The position numbers and the translations under genes were made by a program. This document shows positions 37,214 through 47,531 of a stretch of 64,000 nt of DNA, in pieces. The notes beneath the pieces are model-generated. The model saw only the letters and a program-made list of their open reading frames with translations. It was not told the origin of the DNA and did no database searches. Origin of the DNA: Spinacia oleracea (taxonomy: Eukaryota; Streptophyta; Magnoliopsida; Caryophyllales; Amaranthaceae); contig NC_079488.1 of assembly GCF_020520425.1 (NCBI RefSeq), positions 27,158,247 through 27,222,246 of the forward strand. Reading direction: 5' to 3'. Position 1 is the first letter of the stretch, and every line of letters begins with the position of its first letter.

Positions 37214-39256
37214 CTACTGACATCTACACTCAACATTAAACATTATGTTGCTAACAACAGTCTTAACTGGATCAACATGATCCCTAAAGACCTTAGCATT
37301 TCTTTGCAACCAAATACAATAAACAGACTCAATGAAAGCTATACTATACTTGCAAGCTTGCTTCTGTGTGCTTCTGCTTTTCTTCACTGCAATCTGAACT
37401 TCCTCATGCCAAGGCAACACAGTTCTATTCACACCTAAAGAAAGCAGAACCTACTTCCAAATCTCCTGAGAATAGGAGCAAGAGAAGAAAAGGTGCTCCA
37501 AGTTTTCATTTTCCACCTGACACAGACCACAAATACCATTAATATTCAACTGCCATCTTATCAATCTGTCTTTTGTAGCAAGTCTGTTCTGCACTGCTAG
37601 CCACACAATGAAGGTGCTCTTTGGACTAGCATGGCTATTACAAATCAATCTCTTCCATCCCACCTGAGCTCCAACTGGATGAAGAAACTTGTACATTTTC
37701 TGAATTCTGAATTTACCAGCTTGCATTAACTGATCCACTCCATTTGCCTGCAGAAATACTTCTCTATTATGCCAAATTTTCCTTAATGACCAAGTTAAAC
37801 CATTAGGAATTGGCATAGTCCAGAAGTCTCTATGCTGAATGTAATAAGCATGAATCCACCTCACCCAAAGCCTATCCTGCTTCAAAGCTAAAGCCCAACA
37901 GTGTTTCAAAACTGCTGCTTTATTCCACACAGTTAGATCTTTAAGATTCCACCCTCCACAACTCTTAGGGAAACACAATTGCTCCCAAGAGATAGAAGCT
38001 TTCCTAGAATCTGCATCAGCACCAGTCCACAAGAAACATCTACAAATTCTCTGAATCTCCTTCATCACCTTTTTAGGCATAACAAAAATCTGACACCAGT
38101 AGAGCTGTATACCAAAAAGTACAGATTTCACCAGTTGCAGCCTACCTGCATAGGAAAGGAACTTAGAAGTCCAGCTCTTGATTCTAGCAACAGTTGTATC
38201 AATGAGAGGCTTGCAGTCTGTGAAGGAGAGCTTCCTAGTTGTAAGAGGGACACCCAAGTATCTGAAAGGGAAAGAACCCTTAGGAACCCCAATTGAGCTA
38301 ACAATACTGGAAGCAACATGATCAGAAACACCTGCCAAATAAACTTCACTTTTGTGCAAATTAGCTTCCAAACCAGAAGCCAAAGAAAACTTGGTAAAAG
38401 CATCAAAAAGAGCTTTCACAGCACCCTCATCAGCTCTGGAGAACATCAACAAATCATCAGCAAACATCATATGGGTGAGATCCAACTTTTTGCATCTAGG
38501 ATGATAAGAGAAGTTAGTATCTTCAGCAAGAGCAGCAAGACACCTTGACAGATATTCCATACCCAAAGCAAACAAATAAGGTGAAATGGGATCACCTTGT
38601 CTCAACCCTTTCTTTGCAGGAATTGGTTTAGTGGGACAACCATTTATCAGAATGGAATAAGAAACAGAATAGAGGCACTGCATCACCCAATTCACAAACT
38701 TCATAGGGAATCCTAGCTCTGACAGCATGGTTTTCAAGAAAGGCCACTCTAAGGAATCATAGGCTTTTTTCAGATCCACCTTGATCATACACCTAGGAGA
38801 AACATGTTTTCTAGAATAGCACTTCACCAACTCACAAGCCAGCAAAATATTATCAGAAATGGATCTACCAGGGATGAAACCAGATTGAGAACAATTTACC
38901 ACTGTACCAATAACACCTTGCATTCTAGCAGTAAGAATTTTGGAAATAATTTTGTAAACAACTGAGCAGCAAGCAATTGGCCTAAAATCCTTCACACAAG
39001 AGGCATTCTGAATCTTAGGAACCAAAGTAACTGAAGTGTTGTTCACTTGCTTTAACATCACCCCAGTTCTGAAAAACTCTCTTACTGCTTCATAAACATC
39101 AGCTTTCACAATCTCCCAAGCTTTAAGAAAGAACAAACTATTGAAACCATCAAGCCCAGGGGCTTTATTGATATCAATACCTTTGATAGCTGCATCAATT
39201 TCTGCATCTGAAACAGGAACCACCAACATTTCTGCATCAGCAGCAGACAGCTGCTT
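37214..39256 (-). pseudogene. LINE ORF2, reverse-transcriptase part
   Basis: Continues the ORF2 frame exactly across the copia insertion (the reading resumes KQLSAADAEM). It has conserved NKAPGLDGF, DFRPIACC, SGFIPGRSISDNI, KVDLKKAYDSL, KKGLRQGDPISPYLF and the catalytic FADDLL (38463-38452). The C-terminal zf-RVT region (CGLCQVENENLEHLFFSC) follows. An in-frame TAG near 37451 cuts off the last ~78 codons. No RNase H domain was recognised after it. Together with the upstream stop and the 10.6-kb insertion, this copy is dead. Confidence 0.9.
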
Positions 39257-39261
39257 CCCTT
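39257..39261 (+). repeat. Copia target-site duplication, left copy
   Basis: CCCTT, repeated at 49827-49831 immediately after the right LTR. Confidence 0.95.
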
Positions 39262-39569
39262 TGAAGGAAATAATGCCCTTGGTCCAAGTATGCATTCTAT
39301 GTTAAGTCTAATAAATGCGGTTCAGTATTAATTAACAAGTTAATAATTCAGTGAGATCAAGTGAGCTGAATGCCTAGCTAGAGGCCGCTTCAGTTCAAGT
39401 GGAATTAATCCACAGCTTACTCTTGACTGAACCCGTAGGGTCACACAAATAGTACGTAAACGGATCAAGTATTTAATAGCATTAAATACTCCATCTATGA
39501 ATATTCGGAACCGACGGATCTTGGTTTCAGTGGGAGCTAAGATCGTCACAGGCAAGGAATGAATACTCC

Positions 39570-39885
39570 GGAAACGATGATATTGCCGGAAACGGAAATA
39601 TGGATCGTATCGGAAATATAAATATTATCCAAGTCGTAGATGTTGCCGGAAACGGAAACATGGTACGTGTCGGAAAATATTATCGGAAATGGAAATATTG
39701 CCAAAATCGGAAATATTGCCGGAAACGGAAATATTGTCAGAATCGGAAATATTACCGGAATCGGAAAATAATTCCGGAAACGGAAATATTAAATATTTGT
39801 TCGAAACGGAAATTAATTCCGGAACCGGAAATATTAAATATTGTTCGTATCGGAAATAAATTCCGGAATCGGAAAATTTAATCGG
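39570..39885 (+). repeat. CGGAAATATT-rich tract in U3
   Basis: Dense imperfect repeats of (C)CGGAAA(C/T)GGAAATATT. Several TTCCGGAA palindromes fall within it (near 39772, 39818 and 39861). The tract is present in every full LTR here and missing from the deleted LTR at 33397. Confidence 0.85.
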
Positions 39886-40324
39886 AAGTGCATCGTACGA
39901 ATAAGCATCGGACGAGGCCTGCCGGACGAGGCCCAGCACGAAGCCAGGCCATCGCCCAGCAAGCCAAGCGCGCCGCACAAACAGCAACGCCAGACCCAGC
40001 GCAAGGCCAGGCCCAGCAGGCTGCGCGCAGCGCGCAGCGCGCACAGCGTGCGCAGCGCGCAGCGCGCACAGCGCGCACAGCACGCGCAGCGCGCGCGGGC
40101 GCTGAGTGGGCTGCTGCTCGCGCGCACGCATGGGGCCCATCGTGGCTGCCGTGCGTGTGTGTGCAAGTGTTTGTGTTCGTGCACGTTTCCTAAAACATGC
40201 AGAGTTCGGTTAATGATTAAATTCCTAATTCTATTTGATAAATTAATTAAATTAGAGTTCTTGTAGGATTCTAGGTTTAATTAATTTGTATCTGAATAGG
40301 ATTTCGATTCCCTTTCCATACCGC

Positions 40325-40333
40325 TATAAATAT
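40325..40333 (+). promoter_or_regulatory. LTR core promoter (TATA box)
   Basis: TATAAATAT lies about 360 bp before the LTR end. The equivalent box is present in all family LTRs. It probably drives the genomic transcript, with initiation about 30 bp downstream defining the start of R. Confidence 0.7.
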
Positions 40334-40693
40334 GAGGCTAGGGCTCACAATTTATAACACAAGTTTCAAAGTATTCAAAAGTGAGTTTTTGAGAGAAAAT
40401 TCAAACACCCATCTTGCCCCAAAAGTGCCGAATTTTCTGAGTACCTTAAGGGCGATTCTAGTTGGTCAATCTTAAGGCGGATCCGGACGTGCTGTGGACT
40501 TTCTACGGAGGGACGACACTTGGAGTCCTAAAAGACTTGTTCTTGTTCGGTTCGGGCGCAGCTAGGGAAGGCACGCAACAAAGAGTATGCATCTAAACTA
40601 TGCTAAATGATTATGTGTAAATAATATGTTTCCTGGGTTAATGGTTGTTTCCGCATGATTTATGTAAATGTCATATGTATCATAACCTAACAG

Positions 40694-40709
40694 TGGTATC
40701 ACGAGCCCC
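40694..40709 (+). promoter_or_regulatory. Primer-binding site, variant
   Basis: TGGTATCACGAGCCCC follows the 5' LTR after one G. It matches the initiator-tRNA complement over TGGTATCA, then has an extra C before GAGC. The relatives at 34021 and 26768 share this form; the one at 19253 does not. Confidence 0.8.
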
Positions 40710-43565
40710 TTATTATTTTCATAATCTAAATTGCATGAACATGGTTAAATATTACAAATTTGCAAGAATTAAAAGGGGTGATTAATTTTCGTAATTGTTA
40801 ATTAATTGCAAATTGCGTTTATTTAATTATATGTACGCAGTTTTTCGGCAGTTTCTTCATTACTCATCCGAATTGAGTGATTTTTGTGTCAATTCCGCAT
40901 GTAAAAGGCATTCTAAAATTTTGACAAAAATAGTATTTTTCTGCCGAACCCAGAATTCTCAAATTCGAAGCCTAACTATGACTTTTCGAAGGTTTTAGTT
41001 TTTCGGATGCAAAATTTCGTAAATTTAAGATGTTAAATTAAATATTTGCGATTCTTGTTGATAAATCTTGAATTTTTGATTGACCTACTGCATATGTTTA
41101 ACAAGTTTGAATGCCTAGTCTTGTTAATTATGCAATCTAATTTGTAATTATGATTAATTTGTTGAAAATTAGAATAATTTAGAATTAATTTGATTTTCAT
41201 AATTAATTGTAATTTAATTAGAAACCTATGATTAAAAACCACCATAAAAATTGTAAATTTACGATAAATTTTAAATTTTTATGACCTAGACTTGAATCCA
41301 TATCAATCGGAAATCAATTGGATAATAAATTTTCGATTTTTTCGCCCTAAAATTATGAAATTAATATTATTTATTAATTTGTCATTAATTTTAAATATAA
41401 ATTTTAAATTTTTATGCGATTCGTTCAAATAACTTGCACGCACGAAGCAATGGACGCTTCGTGTTACCCTTAAGGGGTGTTGTATAATGCGGGCATGCGA
41501 CGACGAGCAAGGGAGCTCGTCGCCCGTGCGGCACGAATGCAATGAGCAAGGGCGTAGTGCACGAGCGCAAGGCAGCAGCCCTGCCTTGTGTCGTGTGCCA
41601 CGAGCAATGAACGGATGGGCATGGGCGAGGGGCGAGCCAAGGCAGTCGCGTGTGGGCAGCAAGCGAGCTGCGCCACAGCGCGCGCTGCCTCGCACAACAG
41701 CGCGCAACCTCGTGCGCAGCGAGCGCAAGCTCGCGTGCCACGAGCGCTGCGCACAGCATCACTCGCGCGCACAGCGCGCGACGTCGCCCGCCCAGCGAGC
41801 GATGTCGCGCACCAGCGAGCGATGGCTCGCGCGCGCGCAGCGAGCGATCTCGCGCGCCAGCGAGCGATGGCTCGCGCGCACCAGCGAGCGATGCAGCGCC
41901 CCAGCGAGCGATGGCTCGCGCGCACCAGCGAGCGATCTCGCGCACCAGCGAGCGCGGTAACGCGCGCGCGCTGCGAGCGATAGCTCGCGTGCGGTGGGCG
42001 CTGTGCGGAGGCTTGCGTATGGGACAGCAGCAGCTATGCAACGAGCGCATGGGCTGCGCGCACATGGCCAGCAATGGCTGTGTGCGTACAGCCCATGGGC
42101 GTGCAACGCATAGGATGTTTGCGTTTCGATTAGATCGTTTTTGAATGTTTAATTTGAAAATTTCAGTTCACGTAATTTTAATTGATTTTAAAATTAATAA
42201 TTTGAATTAATTTCTTGGATTTTAATTTTGAATATTATAATTATAATAAATGGCATTTATTCTAATTATTTTACTAAAATTAAAATCATAAATTAATTTA
42301 AATGTGACTGAAATTAAAATTAAATTTTTGGATTCAATTATAAATTTATATGAGCTTTAAATTTTAATTAAATTTGTATGTTTCCGGTTAGACTAGAAAT
42401 ACAATTTTATGTTTAAAATTAGTAAAGCATATGAATTTATTGGTTTGAGTGGGAGTGCTTTTAGTCATAAACTCTTGATTAGGTCTACAAATCCTTAAGG
42501 TTAAAACAACTCGATTAGAATTAATAAGGACTGAATAATTGGTAGATTATTGGTGACCTTGATTAATTGCTGCAAATGTTTACGTGATGCATAATGTGTT
42601 TTAACTAACCAGCTATGTGGGCCATTCATGATAATGAATGGGTGAATGGTATATATTGTATATGTACTGTTTTGCAGGTTATGAAGTGACTAGTATGGCC
42701 CAAATAGGATAGAAAATATGGTCTGCGTACCATTAATTTGAATGTAATTGGTCTAAAGCACCAAAGTTATTTTTCAATTCAAATATGGTCTGCGTACCAT
42801 CAAATAGTTGTAATTAGTTATAACTTATCCTATTTGAAGAAAATGGTGCCTCCCACGGAGATTTTCAAGACGGACTTTGAAGTCAAAGCTTCAAGATGAA
42901 GTCGGGCCATACTAGATCACAAATATCTTATGCATGTTTTAAGTTATTTATTGCTTTAAATATGTCTTAAAATGCATGAGATCAAAAGCTTGATTATGTT
43001 GCATGATTAAGGATTTTAGTTCACTTAAAATCTAACCAACATAGTAAGAGCCTTAAGTTCCAAACTTAAAAAATTGAGTTAAAAGGTGCCATGCCAAAAT
43101 ATACACTTGCTTGGATATCCTTTACATCAATCTAGTAATAGTTTTCGCTCAGCGAGGTGTTACTTATTGGTCCTAAAGGGGCAAGGTACACAAATAATTG
43201 TGAGTACATGTTAGTTTTGGTGAAACTCAACGATATAAGTAAGGAGTCCTTTTATGTCGTGGCAAATTCGATAGGTTTACCTAATAAGTTCTTAGACGTA
43301 CCTATCAACCAAGAATAGTTTCTAGACTATTAGCAAAAGGCTTTTGCTTACCTAAGATGTTCTAGGATTAAGTCGACAAACTGTGCTTAGTTCTTCAATG
43401 ATTTTAGGATCTTGGAATCATTTTATTCACACCTGCCGGAACACATAAATTGAATAAAATGCTTAATAAACATTGAATTATGCATGAATGCTAGAATTTA
43501 AGTTTATTAAGAGAAACTGTGAATGGTTATTTATTTGTTTATTCTTTTCAATTGTAGTTTTTAAT
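40710..43565 (+). other. Long leader of intact copia
   Basis: About 2.86 kb between primer-binding site and gag, mostly AT-rich, with one GC-rich island. It is conserved in order in the non-autonomous relatives, so it probably holds packaging or translation signals. No conserved protein-coding sequence is recognised. Confidence 0.65.
41465..42115 (+). repeat. GC-rich leader tract (intact copia)
   Basis: Imperfect repeats of GCGAGCGATGGCTCGCGCGC and variants, densest at 41790-41960. The frames open in several phases on both strands are low-complexity Ala/Arg/Ser. Borders match those of the other leader tracts. Confidence 0.85.
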
Positions 43566-46500
43566 ATGGCAAACAACAATTCATTCAACATTCGATCAAT
43601 TCTCGAAAAGGAGAAGTTGAACGGGAAAAACTTCCTTGACTGGCAAAGGAACTTGCAAATAGTTCTTATGCAGGAAGAAAAGGAGTATGTCCTAGATGAG
43701 GCGATGCCCGAAGCTCCAGGCGACGGGATCACTCAGGCAGCCCTCAATCGTTGGATTGATGCCAACAAGGATGTGAAATGTCTAATGCTCGCCACCATGA
43801 GTGCGGATCTGCAGAAAACGTTCATCAACTCAGATGCTTTCACAATCATCAGTGAGTTGAAGAACATGTTCCAAGATCTGGCTCGAGTCGAAAGATTCGA
43901 GACTCATAGGCAAATTCTTGAGACCAAGCTTAAGAGAGGCGAGCCCGTAAGTCCACATGTTCTCAAAATGATTGGACTCATTGAGAATATGAGTCGGCTG
44001 GATCAGCAATTTTCTCAGGAAATGGCTATAGACACCATCCTCCATTCTCTTCATAGCGGGTATGATCAGTTCAAACTGAACTACAGTATGAATAGTCTGG
44101 ACAAAACGCTCACTGAGCTTCACGGTATGCTGAAGACCGCTGAAAAGACGCTCAAAAGTGATAAGCAGGATGTGCTTATGGTGCGTGGGGGCAAGTTCAA
44201 GAAATCTGGAAAGAAGAGGAATGCTAAGAAAGGTGGCAACAAGGCCAGCCCAACTAAGCATACTGGCGCCAAATCTGCAAAGAGGAAGGTCAGTCAACCC
44301 ACTTCTGAATCCGAATGCTTCTACTGCAAGAAGAAGGGGCATTGGAAGAGAGATTGCTTGAAGCTAAAGGAAGATCAGAAGAACGGAACAGTCGTTCCAT
44401 CTTCAGGTATTTTCGTTATAGACTGTATACTTGCTAATTCAACTTCTTGGGTATTAGATACAGGTTGTGGCTCACACTTATGTTCCAATCCACAGGGACT
44501 AAGAAGAAGTAGAAAGTTAAGCAAGGGAGAAGTCGACCTACGAGTGGGAAATGGAGCACGGATTGCTGCATTAGCCGTAGGAACTTACTATTTGTCGTTG
44601 CCCTCCGGGCTAGTTTTGGAACTGGAAGAATGTTTCCATGTTCCAAGTCTTACTAAAAACATCATTTCAGTTTCTTGCTTAGATGCTAAGGGATTTTCCT
44701 TTATAATAAAAGACAATAGTTGTTCGTTTTATTTTAAAGAGATGTTTTATGGATCTGCTAGATTAGTCAATGGACTTTATTTATTAGATCACGACAAACA
44801 AGTATATAACATAAATACCAAAAAGGCCAAAAAGGATGATTCAGATCTCACCTATCTGTGGCATTGTCGATTAGGCCATATAAACTTGAAACGCTTAGAA
44901 AGACTTCAAAGGGAAGGAATTCTAGAACCATTTGACTTAGAGGATTATGGTAAATGCGAATCATGTTTACTTGGCAAAATGACAAAGCAACCTTTCTCTA
45001 AAGTTGGAGAAAGAGCAAATGAACTATTGGGTTTAATCCATACAGATGTATGTGGACCAATGAGTACAAATGCTAGAGGTGGTTTCAGCTACTTTATCAC
45101 TTTCACTGATGACTTCAGTAGGTATGGTTATGTCTACCTAATGAAGCATAAGTCTGAATCCTTTGACAAATTCAAGGAATTTCAGAGTGAAGTAGAGAAT
45201 CAATTAGGCAAGAAGATCAAGGCACTGCGGTCTGATAGAGGCGGTGAATATCTGAGCTATGAATTTGATGACCATCTGAAAGAATGTGGAATTCTATCAG
45301 AATTGACTCCTCCTGGAACACCACAATGGAACGGTGTGTCAGAACGGAGGAACAGAACCTTGCTAGACATGGTCAGGTCAATGATGGGTCAGGCCGAACT
45401 TCCATTAGAATTTTGGGGACATGCACTAAATACAGCTGCACTCACTATAAATAGAGCTCCGTCTAAAGCTGTCGAAAAGACTCCATACGAATTATGGTTT
45501 GGAAAGCCTCCAAATGTGTCTTTTCTTAAGATTTGGGGATGTGAAGTATACGTCAAACGATTAATTTCAGACAAACTTCATCCAAAATCTGACAAATGTA
45601 TCCTTGTGGGCTATCCAAAGGAAACAAAGGGGTATTACTTCTACAATACATCTGAGAACAAAGTGTTTGTTGCTCGAGATGGTGTCTTTTTGGAGAAAGA
45701 TCACATTTCCAAAATGACAAGTGGGAGAAAAGTAGACCTCGAAGAAATTCGAGTCGAACAACAAACTCTAGAGAATGCTCAAGATGACATTCAGGATGAA
45801 ACTCAGAGATCTTTAGAAGAATCTGGTGAGAATCATGGTCAATCTAGAAATGTTACCCCGCGTAGATCGCAAAGATATAGATCTCAACCGGAAAGGTACT
45901 TAGGTATTTTGACGAACGAGAGCTATGACGTTCTATTACTTGAAAGTGATGAACCTGCGACTTACAAGCAAGCTATGACGAGCCCTAGCTCCAAGCAGTG
46001 GCAAGAAGCCATGCAATCTGAATTAGACTCCATGTCTGAAAACCAAGTATGGGATTTGGTCGATTTGCCAGATGGCTACCAAGCCATTGGAAGCAAATGG
46101 GTTTTCAAACTGAAAAAGGACAAGGATGGGAAACTTGAAGTTTTCAAAGCTAGATTGGTTGCGAAAGGTTACAGGCAAGTCCACGGTGTGGATTACGATG
46201 AAACCTTTTCACCAGTTGCAATGCTAAAGTCTATTCGAATAATATTAGCAATCGCTGCATATTACGATTACGAAATATGGCAGATGGATGTCAAAACTGC
46301 TTTCTTAAACGGCGTTTTAACAGAAACTGTGTTTATGACACAGCCTGAAGGTTTTGAGGATCCAAAGAATGCTAAAAAGGTATGCAAGCTAAAGAAGTCA
46401 ATCTACGGATTGAAGCAGGCATCCAGGAGCTGGAATATACGTTTTGATGAAGCAGTCAGTGACTTTGGTTTCATCAAGAACGCGGACGAATCTTGTGTAT

Positions 46501-47531
46501 ACAAGAAGGTCAGTGGGAGCAAAATTGCTTTCCTAGTATTATATGTCGACGACATATTGCTTATCGGAAATGACATTCCTATGTTGAACTCTGTCAAGAT
46601 TTGGCTTGGGAAATGTTTTTCGATGAAGGATCTAGGAGAAGCACAGTACATATTGGGCATCAAGATTTACAGAGATAGATCTAAAAAGATGATTGGACTT
46701 AGTCAAAGCACTTATATCAATAAGGTGCTTGATAGGTTCAAGATGGCGGACTCCAAGCGAGGCTACCTACCCATGTCTCATGGAATGACTCTAAGCAAGA
46801 CTCAGTGCCCAAAAACACTTGATGAGCGTAGACGAATGAATGGGATTCCATATGCATCATTGATTGGTTCAATAATGTATGCTATGATATGTACACGCCC
46901 GGATGTTGCGTACGCACTCAGTGCTACGAGCAGATACCAGTCAGACCCAGGAGAGGCGCATTGGACTGCTGCCAAGAATATTCTGAAGTACCTGAAAAGG
47001 CACAAAGATGACTTCCTGGTCTATGGTGGAGATGATGAATTAATTGTTAAAGGCTATACGGACGCAAGTTTCCAAACCGACAAAGATGATTTCAGATCAC
47101 AGTCTGGGTTTGTCTTCTGCCTCAACGGAGGAGCAGTAAGCTGGAAAAGTGCTAAGCAAAGCACCATTGCGGATTCTACAACTGAAGCGGAGTACATTGC
47201 TGCACATGAAGCAGCAAAGGAAGCTATATGGCTAAGGAAGTTCATAGGAGAACTTGGTGTAGTCCCCTCCATTAAAGGACCAATAGCCCTGTATTGTGAT
47301 AATAACGGAGCTATTGCACAGGCAAAAGAGCCTAGACACCACCAGAGAGTCAAGCATGTACTTCGTAGATTTCACCTTCTACGAGAGTTCGTTGAAAGAA
47401 AAGAAGTCGAGATAAGCAAAATTGGAACTGATGACAACATATCAGATCCATTAACTAAACCTCTGCCGCAGGCGAAGCACAACTCGCACACTGCAGCTAT
47501 GGGAATCAAGCATATTGGAGAATGGCTTTGA
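43566..47531 (+). CDS. Copia gag-pol polyprotein, intact
   Basis: A single 1321-residue ORF. Start chosen at MANNNSFNIRS because the 26 extra upstream codons are hydrophobic leader-like sequence. Domains in order: Gag (about 1-230); CCHC zinc knuckle (CFYCKKKGHWKRDC, 251-264); aspartic protease (D298-T-G); GAG-pre-integrase (WHCRLGH, 432-438, then CESC); integrase with D494, D557 and E593 (D-35-E spacing). Then reverse transcriptase (KARLVAKGY, YVDD at 993-996) and RNase H (D1166, E1207, D1245). This order (integrase before RT) defines Ty1/copia. No stop, frameshift or missing catalytic residue was seen. The protein would make virus-like particles, copy the RNA and integrate the cDNA, and may serve the non-autonomous relatives in trans. 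Confidence 0.95.
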   Translation: MANNNSFNIRSILEKEKLNGKNFLDWQRNLQIVLMQEEKEYVLDEAMPEAPGDGITQAALNRWIDANKDVKCLMLATMSADLQKTFINSDAFTIISELKNMFQDLARVERFETHRQILETKLKRGEPVSPHVLKMIGLIENMSRLDQQFSQEMAIDTILHSLHSGYDQFKLNYSMNSLDKTLTELHGMLKTAEKTLKSDKQDVLMVRGGKFKKSGKKRNAKKGGNKASPTKHTGAKSAKRKVSQPTSESECFYCKKKGHWKRDCLKLKEDQKNGTVVPSSGIFVIDCILANSTSWVLDTGCGSHLCSNPQGLRRSRKLSKGEVDLRVGNGARIAALAVGTYYLSLPSGLVLELEECFHVPSLTKNIISVSCLDAKGFSFIIKDNSCSFYFKEMFYGSARLVNGLYLLDHDKQVYNINTKKAKKDDSDLTYLWHCRLGHINLKRLERLQREGILEPFDLEDYGKCESCLLGKMTKQPFSKVGERANELLGLIHTDVCGPMSTNARGGFSYFITFTDDFSRYGYVYLMKHKSESFDKFKEFQSEVENQLGKKIKALRSDRGGEYLSYEFDDHLKECGILSELTPPGTPQWNGVSERRNRTLLDMVRSMMGQAELPLEFWGHALNTAALTINRAPSKAVEKTPYELWFGKPPNVSFLKIWGCEVYVKRLISDKLHPKSDKCILVGYPKETKGYYFYNTSENKVFVARDGVFLEKDHISKMTSGRKVDLEEIRVEQQTLENAQDDIQDETQRSLEESGENHGQSRNVTPRRSQRYRSQPERYLGILTNESYDVLLLESDEPATYKQAMTSPSSKQWQEAMQSELDSMSENQVWDLVDLPDGYQAIGSKWVFKLKKDKDGKLEVFKARLVAKGYRQVHGVDYDETFSPVAMLKSIRIILAIAAYYDYEIWQMDVKTAFLNGVLTETVFMTQPEGFEDPKNAKKVCKLKKSIYGLKQASRSWNIRFDEAVSDFGFIKNADESCVYKKVSGSKIAFLVLYVDDILLIGNDIPMLNSVKIWLGKCFSMKDLGEAQYILGIKIYRDRSKKMIGLSQSTYINKVLDRFKMADSKRGYLPMSHGMTLSKTQCPKTLDERRRMNGIPYASLIGSIMYAMICTRPDVAYALSATSRYQSDPGEAHWTAAKNILKYLKRHKDDFLVYGGDDELIVKGYTDASFQTDKDDFRSQSGFVFCLNGGAVSWKSAKQSTIADSTTEAEYIAAHEAAKEAIWLRKFIGELGVVPSIKGPIALYCDNNGAIAQAKEPRHHQRVKHVLRRFHLLREFVERKEVEISKIGTDDNISDPLTKPLPQAKHNSHTAAMGIKHIGEWL

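Larger units (their letters stand above)
39262..40692 (+). repeat. 5' LTR of intact copia
   Basis: Begins TGAAGGAAATAATGCC and ends CATAACCTAACA. Contents in order: conserved 5' block, CGGAAATATT tract (39570-39885), GC-rich module (39905-40135), AT-rich promoter region with TATA box and the conserved R/U5 end. Confidence 0.98.

Noticed and set aside
39600..40266. LTR frames of 93-171 codons (for example MDRIGNINIIQVV)
   Set aside because: Created by the CGGAAATATT repeats and the GC-rich module; the same frames appear in every LTR and are not independent genes.
40694..40709. Sequences resembling a tRNA
   Set aside because: Only the 3'-end complement used as primer-binding site is present; there is no cloverleaf.
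41303..42144. Long Ala/Arg/Ser-rich frames in the intact copia leader, including a start MRACDDEQGSS also seen in the element at 10289
   Set aside because: The shared start lies in a conserved DNA border; downstream sequence is repeat-derived, and the truncated and outer relatives do not keep the start.
43488..43565. Upstream start adding 26 codons to copia gag
   Set aside because: The extra residues are hydrophobic and unlike a Gag start, while MANNNSF at 43566 begins the recognisable domain.
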